Positions 44,344-56,508 of a stretch of DNA of 64,000 bases are shown piece by piece. Position 1 is the first letter of the stretch. Every line of letters begins with the position of its first letter. Source of the stretch: Centrapalus pauciflorus (taxonomy: Eukaryota > Streptophyta > Magnoliopsida > Asterales > Asteraceae); the NCBI GenBank assembly GCA_020465985.1, contig JAANYP010006920.1, positions 1 to 64,000 of the forward strand, in the 5' to 3' direction. The position numbers and the translations under genes were made by a program. A model generated the notes under the pieces. It did not search any database. It saw nothing but the letters and a program-made list of their open reading frames with translations, and was not told the origin of the DNA.

Positions 44344-46000
44344 GTGTTAACTATACACGGACCATTTGAGTTTAAAGTATATATTTAGTCAGAAGGAGCT
44401 CAACATGAGACAATGAAGATCTATGAAGCTCATTAAGGTCTATGATTGTGAGATTCTTTATCATCCGGGTAAGGCCAATGTGGTTGCTGATGCCTTAAGC
44501 CGAAAAGCCTATTCAAAGGACTACTATTATGTTTTGACTTCTACCATGTTGAGTTCCATAATCATTGATGATGTCAAAGCCGCTCAACAAGAAGCACCAA
44601 TAGGAAATATAGATGCTGAGGATGTTAGAGTACAAAAGAAGTTATGGAATCAGACGAGTCTGGACTGAAATTAGTGTATGGAAGGATGTGGTTGCCTAAG
44701 TTTGGGGGTACGAGGAAGATTGTATTGGAGGAATCTCACCAGTTTAAGTTTTCAGTGTACCCTAGAAGCATGAAAATGTATAACGACTTGAAACCTGATT
44801 TCTGGTGGCCAGGCTTGAAGAAAGATATTGGGAATTTTGTAAAAAGGTGCAGAACATGGAGATTGGTCAAAGCTGAGCACCAACAACCCTATGGTAGTCT
44901 GCAACCTTGTCCTAATCCAGAGTGAAAGTGGGAACATTTTACTATGGATTTTGTGATGAAAATACCAAAAATAAGGCATCAACATGATGCAGCTTGGGGT
45001 GATTGTGGATGGATTGACTAAGACAACTCACTTCATACCAATTCGGGAAAGTTCCTCACTGGAATGATTAGCACACATATATATGAGTGAGATCATTGCT
45101 CGACATGCAGTTCCTAAGTCCATAATATCATATCAAGATAGTCACTTTACCTTTAAATTTTGGTCTGCATTACAAGAGGGGTTAGGCACTCGGATAACAT
45201 TGAGTATGACCTATCATCTTGAAATAGATGGCCAAAGTGAAAGGACTATCTTAACCTTAGAAGATATGATGAGTTATTATGTGATGGATCTGGGAGGAAA
45301 TTGGGATGATCACTTGCCATTGATTGAGTTTTCATACAACAATAGCTACCGTGCAACAATTAAGAAAGAACCATTTAAGGCTCTTTATGGAAGGAGGTGT
45401 AGAACACCTACTTGTTGGAGAGAAATTGGAGAAACACTGATAGCTGGGCATGCATTGTTACAAGAAACAAACGAGAAGATACAACTGGAAGGGTAAAACA
45501 TGAAAGCGGCACAGGATCGCCGAAAGTGTTATCCTGACAGGAAAGATAGGTTGATAATGTTTGAGAAGGATGATTGGGTCAACTTGAAGGTATCACGGAT
45601 GAGGGGTGTTAATCGTTTTGTTAAAAGAGGCAAGTTAGCATCGAGGTTTGTAGGTCCGTTTAGAATAATTGAGAAAGTTGGGAATCAGTTCTATCACTTG
45701 GACTTACCGAAGAAAATATCAGGAATACACCTAGTATTTGATGTAGGAAACCTTAGGAAATCATTTACAACCCGAAATGCAGAGTGGGCTGATCATACTG
45801 AACTTGATATTGATTAAAGGCTTTGATATGTATAGGATCCAGAATGTGTGTTGAATACAAAGGTGAAGAAACTGAGAAACAAAGAAGTTAAGATGGTGCT
45901 GGTATGCTAGAAACATCATAAAGGAGCTAACCATACTTTGGAAACTAAAACTGATATGCTTGCTAAGTATCCAAGTTTGTTTGAAGGCAAATAACTCTCA
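44344..46000 (+). pseudogene. Pol of element G, second part (RNase H end, integrase, chromodomain)
   Basis: It resumes directly after the transposon: TDH-SLKYIFSQ, YDCEILYHPGKANVVADALSRK, integrase zinc finger (SVYPRSMKMYND...CRTWRLVKAEHQ, with one Cys changed to Trp), core fragments (MDF near 44945, ISYQDSHF near 45120 with Asp preserved but context changed, GQSERTI), LPLIEFSYNNSY, and FVKRGKLASRFVGPF. The last part (45840-45990) is a decayed chromodomain with a stop in the VKW position (near 45909). There are several stops and frameshifts throughout. Oldest coding remnant of the window. Confidence 0.88.
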
Positions 46001-46017
46001 GGATGAAGTGTGAGTGC

Positions 46018-46031
46018 AGTGGAGCCCATGC
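46018..46031 (+). other. Polypurine-type site of element G
   Basis: AGTGGAGCCCATGC-like sequence before the presumed LTR start at 46032, as in F and C. Confidence 0.55.
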
Positions 46032-48100
46032 TATAATATCATAAGAAATCAATTATTGTAATTTGTAGTTAATCAACTTTAATTATGTAGTTAATGTATT
46101 TAGATTTGGATTATTAAATGTCATTTTGAATCTGGAATTCAAATATAATTAAAGTTGGTTGACAAGTTATGTTAAATATTTAGAGGATGGTGTATTTAAA
46201 CTTTCGTTTATAAGCGAGTATTAAGTACAAGGGTTGTTCATGTCACTTTGTGATAAGTTAAGTTGGAGGGGAGAACCTTAATTTATTTTGTGGGGTAAAA
46301 ATATGGTATCTTCTGTGTTATGAGAAAACTCTCTCTTTCACCAACTACTCTTAACTCACCTACGACTTCAATCTTATCGATCAAGAATTCCAAATTAGTT
46401 CAAATCAAGCTTGGTAGTTCAAGACCTAGCATCGTTTGAAGTAACTAAAGAGTATGCAAACCTCAGCCTAAGGTCACAGTTTGAGTTTTTGGGGTTCTTG
46501 GTTCGGTTGAATAAAGAACCGAATTGGTAATATTTCAGCTAATAAACATCAATCCAAGTGTAACAAGGGTACTAGGACAAGAATCAAAACTCAAATCAAC
46601 CAAAAGGTATGTTATTTTGGAGTTTTTAAGTAGGTTTGGCCTGTGTCGATTGACACAGTAGCCCTGAATTAAATTCTACATAAATTGGTTGTTGTAAACA
46701 ATAATTGATGTGTAACAGATTCTGTTAAATGTTAAAACAACAGTTTTTTAAAGATTTTTACTAATTAAATTGTGGAAAACAACAATAATTGGATGGAGAC
46801 CCCCAAACTTGGATCTCCGGTGTGTATAGGACCCCAAGACTTAGTCTGGAGGTGGTCTTGTGTGAGTCTCGGTGTAAAATGGAAAATGTAGCCGAAGGGT
46901 TTGGCACTAAAACTCAATCTCAGACTGTTGTGGGCATGTGGTATACCCCGAGACTTAGTCTTGGGGTTGGCACGACTTTGTTTCAGGGTTGTCACTTGAT
47001 GAATTTCGAGGTTGGCTATGTCGATTCTCAGGGTGAATACACTTGTTCACAGATTGGCTTTGAAAATAGGATGCACACCGAGACTTGAACTTAGTTTAGA
47101 GAGGAATGTTATTGACCCTGAAACTTGGGCTTTTCAAGGTGAAATGTACATGTTCATACTTTAGTTTTGGAGCATGACACTTGGGGTGAATAAGAATTAA
47201 ACCCCGAGACTAAGTCTCGGGGTGGGCATTGATGAATCTCAGTGTGTATGTGTGAAAGGAATGAAATGGTTAAAGCTATGGGTTTTAAACCCATGAGTTT
47301 CGGACCCCATTGTGAACCCAAGACTGAATCTCGGTATTTACACCATCACATTACAAAACTTTATTATTGAACTTAATAATTATCATCGATTGTAAAGTAG
47401 GGTTTATTCGGCTATGCTTTTCAGAAATTGGTAATAAATCTAAAGTAAAACATATATTTAATATAACAGGTCCCTTGTGGAGTTATTAAACACACATTGG
47501 GATGTTTGTTAGAATAAAGAGTCATCTTTTGATCACTATTGTTTCCAGCTGAAATCCCCAGGTGAAATAATATGATTTAAAGAAAATTAATCTCACCCAT
47601 TATAAGTACTTAGATTTATATGTCTGCATTTGTTTTATGTTTAGTATTTATTCATTAAAGCGTGTTGTTTCATTTTCATTTGACGCTCTAAAACTTGCGT
47701 ATATTTGATGCACATTGTTTCTTATATACTTGTTTACATGTTTCGTGTTCTTTGTTGTGCATTCTCGTGATGGGCTTTTAAGCTAAAAATGTTATTATAA
47801 TGCTACCGAGGCTATATGATCTGGAGCTGATCCCTACTAGGCCCTGAAGGGCGAGGGTAGCATCCCTGATGGTAATTTTTGTCTTAATTGAAATGCTTGT
47901 TTTGTTCAAAATGGCAAGATGTAGCTATATGCTCATATATGTGTCTATAGTTCGTGTACGAAGGGGTGCACGACGTTTGTCACTGGTGTGACTCAAATAT
48001 GCTGCATAAAAGTTAGACTAGAACCTCTTAGTATAGTAGTGTGTTTTACTGTATTAATTACGTAATATCATATCCATGTATTGTATTAAGCATGGTTTGG
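46032..48100 (+). repeat. Element G 3' LTR, first part
   Basis: It starts TATAATATCATAAG (decayed TGTAACATCC). It shares CCCCGAGACT/AGTCTCGGGG palindromic elements with C-type LTRs (46790-47340) and a donor-like AAAAG|GTATGT at 46607. The exact right limit is unclear because other sequences interrupt it; the LTR end most consistent with the family is at 52404. Confidence 0.6.
47202..47222. repeat. Perfect 21 bp palindrome CCCCGAGACT-A-AGTCTCGGGG
   Basis: 10 bp arms around one base. Imperfect versions recur at 46814, 46947, 53973 and 54111, and as half sites at 9852, 10334 and 47110-47340, all in C/G-type LTR DNA. Confidence 0.9.
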
Positions 48101-49113
48101 ATCAATCTAATAACTATGGTTTGTTTTTGTTAATCCTAGGTGACGTGTATTTATGTTAAGATAAGGTGTCACATGCGACGTCAACCCTCTGCAGCCAATT
48201 TGCTGTCTCTATCCCTGGATTTGTCGATGTCTGTTTCCATATCAGTCGACATCCACCTCTCTTGCATTGTTTGCAATCAAATTGGACAAGTAAAGTCGAT
48301 TTCTAGTTTCACTATAGAATTTTGATTTTTTGCCTTAAAAGACTCGATTTTGATGTTATAGAAGGGTGAAATTACTTCATTTAGGCTTGAACATATTCTG
48401 TATGTGTGTGGGATAGAAGGGATATAAATGAAATTGCTTCTTCCCTCCAATACATCTATGTCTCTATATAATGCAATGGCTTGAATTGATAAAATGTGTA
48501 TAATGTTGTTGTTTATAGCTTTTAGGAGGTGGATTAGAAAACAATAGAAAGTTGGAATGGTAGTTCACTAGGCCTGTCTTTTACTCCCAGAGGTGCTGGT
48601 TCGAATCCAGTTCGGGACAACCACATTAGTTGGATTGGTTTTATAAAATAAAAATTTTATACATACTCGGTATGCAAAAGAAACATACGTAGTTATTCAG
48701 TTGTCAGTAATCAGTGCCACTCACTTATCAATCAACAATGCAATCAGTTTTCAGTCACTTATCATTTAGGTAAAAAAATAGCACTTTAGATTTTTTTTGT
48801 TATTAAGTACTTGTAGGCCTATTTCACTTGTTCGGTAAGTGAAAACTATTAGCGTAAGTTTATATATTTAGGCTTTTGTTAGTAGTTCAAGGGTTATTTA
48901 GTCATTTAGTAATTTTTCTTATATATATGTGTTTCTTTGTTTATTTATTTTGTAAGTTTTATCATAATAATAAAAGCCCTAGTTGTTTCTTTATAGTAGC
49001 CTAAAGTTATATATTTAGGCTTTTGTTAACAGTTCACCGTTATTCAATCATCAGTCATTTTTCTTATATATAAATGGTTCTCTTTTTTATTTATTTAGTA
49101 AGTATTATCATAG
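48101..49113. other. Non-coding region with tRNA-like head and tandem duplication
   Basis: No recognisable coding sequence (a 61-codon plus frame at 48140 has no visible family). Contains the tRNA-like sequence (48554-48625) and the first copy of an about 160 bp duplication (about 48850-49010 and from 49010), the second copy being split by the MITE at 49123. Confidence 0.6.
48554..48625 (+). repeat. tRNA-like head with A and B box, possible SINE
   Basis: An A-box-like TAGTTCACTAGG (48561-48572) and a perfect B box GGTTCGAATCC (48598-48608) at tRNA-like spacing, ending GGGACAACCA. The acceptor arms do not pair well, so it is more likely a SINE head or tRNA relic than a functional tRNA. Confidence 0.4.
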
Positions 49114-49122
49114 TAATAAAAA

Positions 49123-49639
49123 GGGATAACTGCGCAAAAAACCCCAAACTTGTCAGTTTTTTGTGATTAAAACCCCAAATCATTTGTCGTTGTATAAAAA
49201 ACCCCGAACTAACTAAAAATCAGTAAATCAAGGTTTTATCAATTGGTAACCGGATGAAACCGGTTATTTATCATACGTGGACCGGTAAATAACCTACGTG
49301 GAATAAATTTTAATTGTTAAAACCGTTTTCCAAGTTTTACACATCATTTAAACCCTCGTTGATGATGTAATCCCGTTTAAAAATTACAATTAAAAATTAT
49401 CAACAAGTGTTTAAGTGATGTGTAATACATGGAAACCAGTTTCAACAATTAAAATTTATTCCACGTAGGTTATTTACCGGTCCACGTAGGATTAATAACC
49501 GGTTTCAACCGGTTACCCATTGAGAAAACCTTGATTTACTGTTTTTTAGTTAGTTCGGTGTTTTCTATACAACGAAAAATGGTTTAAGGTTTTAATCACG
49601 AAAAACTGACAAGTTATGAGTTTTTTGCGCAATTATCCC
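49123..49639. mobile_element. Mutator-like foldback MITE (517 bp) with 9 bp target duplication
   Basis: Ends GGGATAACTGCGCAAAAAAC and its complement; the terminal inverted repeats extend over about 200 bp per side with few mismatches, so nearly the whole element folds back. Target duplication TAATAAAAA at 49114-49122 and 49640-49648. 9 bp duplications are typical for Mutator-like elements. No ORF. Confidence 0.9.
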
Positions 49640-49648
49640 TAATAAAAA

Positions 49649-50138
49649 CCGTAATTGTTTATTCCAAAATGGGTTATAAATACGTTCTTTTTTCAAGAGT
49701 AATAAGTGTTAAAATTCACTTATTGATCTCCGATCCGTAAATTAGAGGAGGGGACTTATTACCACTTATCATTTAACCCTAAATTACAAAACACGTTCTC
49801 TTCTCTCACGCTGCTATCTCCTCCGCCCCTTTCCCTCACCCCATGTGACATCCATCCTTCAGCCACCGGTCCGCCATCCCTTACAGTGTCTTCCTCTAAC
49901 TTGCGACCTCTTCATCTAATCTTCCTCCCATGCGGTGTCCAGCCCTAACCAAAACCAAAATATAAAATCTTGATTTTTCTCTATAAAATATTGATTTTAT
50001 AGATCTAGAAGTCAATTTTGGCTTGATAGTGTGTTTATGCTTGGAGTTGTTCTTGATTTTTGAAGTATATGAGTGATACTTGTTGTAAATCATTAAGTGG
50101 ACTCAACATACAATCTCTAAATACGTTTTCTTGTTCTC
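49649..50138. other. Non-coding stretch left of reversed C-type LTR
   Basis: Continuation of the tandem-repeat DNA to about 49680, then a CT/CC-rich part (49796-49925) resembling a plant gene leader. No ORF with a recognisable product. Confidence 0.4.
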
Positions 50139-50720
50139 TATAAGAATTAGATTTCTCAAAGGTCTCAACGACTAGGTCCCAGTTGCAACGCAATATCAAT
50201 CAGGAAATTAAGATTAAATTAACAATGTGGACTTAGAAGTTATTACAAAATACATGTTATAAAGGTACAAACTTCTAGTCTATTACATCACAGTACAAAA
50301 ATAACTATCCCAACATCCCAGAGATCTAAACATCGGTCAAATACCAAGGTGTTAAAACATTATCTATGCAACTTTAAGCAATTTCTCAGTCCTGGCCTAT
50401 GAAGTAGATCTAGCCAATCCTTTGCCTTTGCTTGAAAATAAGGCAACATTGGGGTAAGCTTAATTTCTTAGTGACTATGTAGAGTTTTACACTTTAACAA
50501 GCATTTATGTACGTGTGCTCTATTGCTACTGCACTGCACTAGGCTCATGCACAGCTCAACGCTCGAAGGGTCTTGATCGGAATAATTGCAATGATGTGCG
50601 TCTTTTTTCCACCCCCAATTATTAAACTGTTGTTGCTATTGAGACTTAGACAAGTATATAAAGGAATTCTGGATAATGATAACACCATACGCACACATCA
50701 ATATGTGAGGATCAATGGCA
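50139..50720 (-). repeat. C-type LTR fragment H1
   Basis: It aligns with the 3' end of the C 5' LTR (38656-39190): AGATTTCTCAAAGGTCT, CTAGGTCCCAGTTGCAA, and the TTTTCAAGCAAAGGCAAAGG block (50418-50473, minus), where CAG has become AAG. Right of 50720 similarity fades. Confidence 0.75.
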
Positions 50721-50952
50721 TTGGCCTAAGTCATTCATTATGTGTTGGTGTGACCTTGTCAATGACATTGGCCTAAGTCATTCTCGGCCCCAAGGCCTAT
50801 GTTCCTTGGCCCTTGGCCTTGGTTCTTAGACTTGAGATATACTAGTGTGTGTGTCTAAGTTAGCATGTTTAGTCATTCTAAAATTTAAGTTAGAAATATT
50901 CGTCATTTAAATAGGTTTCAAATATTACTTCAAGATTCCTTAAATGTCATAT

Positions 50953-51020
<68 letters not shown>

Positions 51021-51560
51021 ATGTATATGTTGTCATCTCATATGTTAATGTATAGGGATCACATATCATTGTGTGGATCACATTATGAACCAAAGATCAA
51101 GTCTAATAATGATCATATGTATGTCCATGATGTTCATAACTAACAAGTCAAATTAAAATCTAAGTCATATACATAAGCTATAGAATGTCATCATCAATAA
51201 TAGAATTATACAAGTCAACTATATAATGTCCATAGAGCTCATGTATATATGAATGTCATATAATGAGGAGGACTATCTAGATCTGAACTGTGTAAAGTCT
51301 TATAAAATGAGTAAAACCTGTAAATATATTGTCAAAGTCCAGCCAAAGCTACAGAAAGTGAGTGAAGTAAATAAAGTCAATTCAAAGTCAAGAAAATCCT
51401 ACTATAAAGTTATCTGAATCCTCAGATAACTCAAGAGGTGAAATAATCCACTTGTGAAAGTCAAAGTCAACTTCAAAGACATAAAATAGTGAACATCTGA
51501 GTTGTAGATTTATCTATATACATGTTTGTCTTTCACTGAGACATATTGTTGTTCTGACTT
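50721..51560. other. Non-coding stretch with AT microsatellite
   Basis: It holds a TGGCCTAAGTCATTC repeat (about 50723 and 50767), a GGCCTTGG-rich run and an (AT)n tract (50949-51030). Low, patchy similarity to C-type LTR. No genes. Confidence 0.5.
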
Positions 51561-52404
51561 TAATTGACAATCCGTATATATACTCAAGGTAGAATGTGAC
51601 TTGTGCACACCATGGTAAGGTGTTTCTTTGTGAATCATGAGAGCATTTTGATATCATCCATATATTGTTACAATTGTCTTCAGTTATTATTCTTGTGATG
51701 TCATTGCTATCATTGCTTGTATAACTAGCTTACTACATATCTTGCCCCTTTGATTGATATTCACATTTAGTCTAATAGGTATGTTTGGTCTATTGTTAAC
51801 CTTGTTTATGTCAGCTATTCACATGAACTGGTGGTTGTCCACTCCGATGTCTTCCCATGTTGTTATACTGGTAGCTAGCCCAGTATATTGTGGATAGCTT
51901 CCACTACAGCGTGTGTGTGAAAATTGGCATCATCCTGTTTTTTTATTTCTGTCTTACTAGGTTTGGCTGATAGCGGCAGCCTTACTAAATCACGTTTGTC
52001 CTTATATACTCCGCTTATTTCATATGTCATGTTAACTATTAAATCTATAAACTCACCAAGACAAGACTTACAGTTGTTAACCTCTTTACAGGAAAAGACA
52101 AAGGAAAAAGTCAAGTTAGTCCAAGTTCTAAGGAATCTGTAAGTTCAAGTTGAAGTGAATAGACCACTACTGAAAATATTGTTTGATACAGATATGAAGA
52201 CAATAATTGTGGTGGTTCAGGTAGCAGTATTGTAGTGTATTGTGGTTATTGTAATAGACTAGTGTTTTGTACATTTTATAACTTTATTTTAAACTTTGTA
52301 ATATAATGTTCCACATTTATTGAAATTAATCTGTTTTAGTTTGTGATTGTTACTGTGTTGCTAGGGATTTAGTCATTCAGACTCCTTCAAAAGATGGGTC
52401 TTAA
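51561..52404 (+). repeat. 3' end of a plus-oriented G/C-type LTR
   Basis: It ends GATGGGTCTTAA (52404), the plus-strand version of the C LTR end GGGTCTTACA. It contains the acceptor-like block CTCACCAAGAC...TTTACAG|GAAAAGACAAAGG (52052-52105). Followed by a primer site, so this LTR is, or once was, at the 5' end of an element. Confidence 0.6.
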
Positions 52405-52409
52405 AGTTT

Positions 52410-52421
52410 TGGTATCACAAC
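52410..52421 (+). other. Primer-site remnant after the LTR end
   Basis: TGGTATCACAAC in the context AGTTTTGGTATCACAACAATAGTTTGAG, which matches the LTR-to-leader junction of F (14344-14372). Only about 45 bp of leader follow before H2 starts. Confidence 0.7.
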
Positions 52422-52465
52422 AATAGTTTGAGTGAATCAAAGTATTATGTGTAATACTTGATCTC

Positions 52466-54530
52466 AAGCTTAATTTCTTAGTGAGGATGTAGAGTTTTAC
52501 ACTTTAACAAACATTTATTTACGGGTGCTCTATTGCTACTGCACTGCACTAGGCTCATGCACAGCTCAACGCTCGAAGGGTCTAGACCGGAATAATTGCA
52601 ATGATGCGTGTCTTTGCTCCACTCGCAGTTATTAAACTGTTGTTGCTATTGAGACTTAGATAAGTATATAAAGGAATCCTGGATAATGATAACTCCATAC
52701 GCACACATCAATAGGTGGGGATCAACCAAGTACCGGGCTAGCAACTAGTAATTGTCATATGACTATCATCAGAACGCTCAACTTTAGCTACTCTCTGTGC
52801 TTTCATCATATATGTAAATCAACACGTTATAAGCTTAATAGTAACGCAACACTAAGCAATAGTGTTGGTGATAAGCTTATCAATTGAACGACTGTTCAAA
52901 AATTCAGAAGATAATAGAATAGATAGTTTGATGCTCATGCCCAATAATCTTAGTAAATATGATATGAAAAATTATCAATATTCTCAATAAGATCATAAAG
53001 CCAAATAAAGTCAAGATATGCAATGAAAGTCTCAAACTACATAAAGTGCAGTTAACGTAAAGTCTACAACTCACTGTTACTGGTTTATCTTATTAGTTGT
53101 ACTGTGCTTTAGCTCCGCTCTGTTTCTTACAATACGTAGTGGGTTATAACCACTACCTGACTTATATTAGATTTGAAAATAGCTTACTACTAGCTCTGCC
53201 TCCACTCATGCTCTTTAATACGTCTTTTAGCTCTTTGTGTTGTTCAACCTGTTATTCATGTCATTTATGTTATTTATGAAATTTTATGTCATCTGGTCAT
53301 TATATTTAATGTTCTGTTGTTTATCTTATTGTATTTCATCACATTCATACTTACTTGATCTTATATTCATATATTATAGTTTATACATGCTTAACTAGCC
53401 TTATTATTGTTCATGTGCTTTACAGTTAATGTTTAATGACTTACATGATATGCACAATCACAACACATCCACCAGCATATGCTACTAGACTTGGTTATGT
53501 ACTTATACACATACAAGCTTATGGCACTTACATGATTATTCATGTTACATTTATAAGTTTCTATGTCTAAGACTTATATGATCAACATTGTCTTTACAGC
53601 TTTATATACATTTATATTTGTTTATTCAAAGATGGGTATGTTCAAATTTCTATATTATATGGGATGAACATGATCAACAACCACACAATTACTCTTAAAC
53701 ATAAACATACTTTGAACACCTTTAATGTAATGAGAGAACACAACACACACATTCGTATAACTTCATACTTAACAGCATACATATATGTTTAGTTTAGGCT
53801 TATATTTGTTTTAGACATAGAATTATGATAAGCCCAGGACTTGATCTCGGGTTCAAATGCATATGAACACACAACTCATGTTAAACTCTTGAATTACAAG
53901 GAACCAAATCAAAGGTTAAGCGTCATAGGCCATGAGCCAAGACATAGGCCAAAGAATTTCACTATGTTCGCCACCCCGATACTTAGTCTCGGGGTCAAGG
54001 ATGTTACACCCAACACACTCTGTACACACTCTCTGCATAGTCCTTACTGCACACATACACACTGCACACACAACATAAACCCTCTTCACTACCTCGAACC
54101 ATTTTGCCTCAAGACTATGTCTCGGGGTTCAAGAGCAACACACACACACACACACTTTCTTAACTAAAATATTGGATCAATGGTGATTAAATGAACAAAT
54201 GAATAGAGGCAAGAACCTGAGCTAAACTAAATACCAAAGGCCAAAGCTGAAGATCACTTATGTGATTCAGCTTCACCCACAATCACCTAAAGTTTAAAAC
54301 TCGGGGTCCCCCTTACTTGTTGCTACTTATTACGAGACTAATTCTCTCTTTTAGTAGTCCTGTACCTAGTCCAACTCTCAGACTTAATATCACACAGACC
54401 ACACAACATATACAAGACACCGAGGTTGAGTTTAAGAGAAGAATTTGCTTGCAACACACACCAAGACTTGTAACTCTCAGACTCACACAGTCATATGCAT
54501 TCATGAACTGACTTTTGACATACAAAACTG
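52466..54530 (-). repeat. C-type LTR fragment H2
   Basis: It repeats H1 from 50461 on (CTTAGTGA.GATGTAGAGTTTTACAC) and continues along the C LTR, including the part deleted from the C 5' LTR (53820-54330, with CTCGGGG half palindromes). It is cut at 54530 by an A-family LTR. The first about 330 bp and the promoter end are missing. Confidence 0.8.
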
Positions 54531-55510
54531 TCACACCTCGTTACCTCGGTTGGCAACGAAACATGACGTCGCAGAAGCATAGTCATAATCAAGTGAACGA
54601 CCACTATATGGACGTTTTCAAAAATACATCGATTTAACTTCAAATACGAATATTGTTTTACATGACCAAAATAAAGCGTAATCAGTTCGCAAGTTACAGA
54701 GATTCAAATACATAACCATATGACATTAACAATGTAATTAAATCTCCGAAGGTTTAAAAATTTATGCGACTCCAAAAGTACGAAAGCCTTGAAATACTTC
54801 CGATGTAGTGCACATGCCTTAATTTCCTGAAAATACACGCTAAAATACGTCAACAAAATTGTTGGTGAGTTCATAGGTTTAGACATAAATATGACTTGTA
54901 TGGACATCAACAGTTGAGTTTGAATTTATAAAATCATAAATTCCATGTTATGTATTACATAAAACCATCATGCAACCGAAACTTAATTATGAGTTTGCCA
55001 TGTGCAGTATTCCCATACGTAATACCGTAATGTTAAATATATATATGCACCCCTTAGCAGTTGGTGCGACCAACCTAGGTGGGGAAATTAATCCCGATAG
55101 ATCTATCCATAACATATTCGCGTTTACATAAAAATGTAACTAGCGGTTCATGATCTGACGGCTGATTGAACAACATGTGTAATACATAAAAGAAATGAAA
55201 TAGTTTCTATGTCCATATGAAAACGTAGCATGTATTTCAACCCCAAAACATAACAGTGTAATAATAGGGGCTATGAAGACTCACCGAGAGTGCGATGGCA
55301 AAATATGAGCGTAAAATGCAAATTTGCGTTCTTTGATGGGTGATGAACCGGATGTGTTTAATCGAGTCCTAAATGATAATAGGGACTTAATAACTCCTAA
55401 ATATGATAATATGTATGTATAAAGGGTTTTATGTCTTAAATCACCCAACATTACAAGTTTATAAATAAAACTCACTTAAACGTCAAGTGTGTGTGTGTGT
55501 GTGTGTGTGT

Positions 55511-55599
<89 letters not shown>

Positions 55600-56197
55600 T
55601 TCCAACTTTTTGAAGGTTTTTCGGCCTACTTTGAGGCTGTTTTTGACCAAGTTCCAAAACGATTTAGGCTTTGGTCTTCTTAGACATAAAAGTACTATAT
55701 ACAAATAATTTTAAAGTCAAGAACGGACATTTTTCGAGGTGTTTAGGTTGGGGAAAAAGCTTGTTAAAAACCCTATGTTGGCCATTTTTGAGATGTCAAA
55801 CTTTCGGGTTCCAAAATAATATCTGGGGGTTCTAAACTCCATATTAAATTATGAAAACCTCTAGATTTTTAGTTAAGACATAGATCTAAATTTGGAGACA
55901 AGAATAAACTCATTTCGTTAAGTTATGAATTAGTTATGATTTTTTTCAAAGTTGACGTAACATTTCTGCCAAAAATCCGGATTTCATAAACTTGAAAGAA
56001 CTTGTGATTGTTGTTGTTTATTCAAAAACCACTTGTATAAAAGGTTATAAAACACATTTATATAACTTTTTTTCATAATATTTATACTTATATAATGTGT
56101 TCATATTTATATTAACACATTTGAAGAAAACAAACTTAAAATCAAAACTAGTGATTTATAAACTTCAGTTTTTATGAAACTTGTTGTTGTTGGTGAT

Positions 56198-56256
<59 letters not shown>
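54531..56256 (-). repeat. A-family LTR in minus orientation, cut by the gap
   Basis: It starts TGTCACACCTCGTTACC, aligning with 6785 of element A, and runs collinearly to the position of A 8355. Its outer end borders C-type LTR, not a primer site, so it is a 3' LTR or solo LTR. A GT/AT microsatellite expansion lies at 55487-55596. Confidence 0.88.
55487..55596. repeat. (GT)13(TA)41 compound microsatellite
   Basis: The homologous site in element A (about 7729-7745) has only a short TATATA run. Confidence 0.95.
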
Positions 56257-56508
56257 NNNNNNNNNNNNNNNNNNNNNNNNNNNNNNNNNNNNNNNNNNNN
56301 NNNNNNNNNNNNNNNNNNNNNNNNNNNNNNNNNNNNNNNNNNNNNNNNNNNNNNNNNNNNNNNNNNNNNNNNNNNNNNNNNNNNNNNNNNNNNNNNNNNN
56401 NNNNNNNNNNNNNNNNNNNNNNNNNNNNNNNNNNNNNNNNNNNNNNNNNNNNNNNNNNNNNNNNNNNNNNNNNNNNNNNNNNNNNNNNNNNNNNNNNNNN
56501 NNNNNNNN
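56257..56508. other. Assembly gap (252 N)
   Basis: Unknown bases, bordered left by an (AT)n run and right by a 16 bp C-rich string. A-family LTR DNA lies on both sides in opposite orientation. Confidence 1.

Noticed and set aside
47822..47875. Short GC-rich hairpin-like stretch as riboswitch or terminator
   Set aside because: Plant LTR context, no conserved motif that I can name; imperfect pairing only.
48554..48625. Functional tRNA gene
   Set aside because: B box is perfect but acceptor and anticodon stems do not pair convincingly; kept only as a tRNA-like head.
49780..50093. Plant gene leader or first exon
   Set aside because: CC/CT-rich composition only; no ORF continuing with a recognisable product and surrounded by TE DNA.
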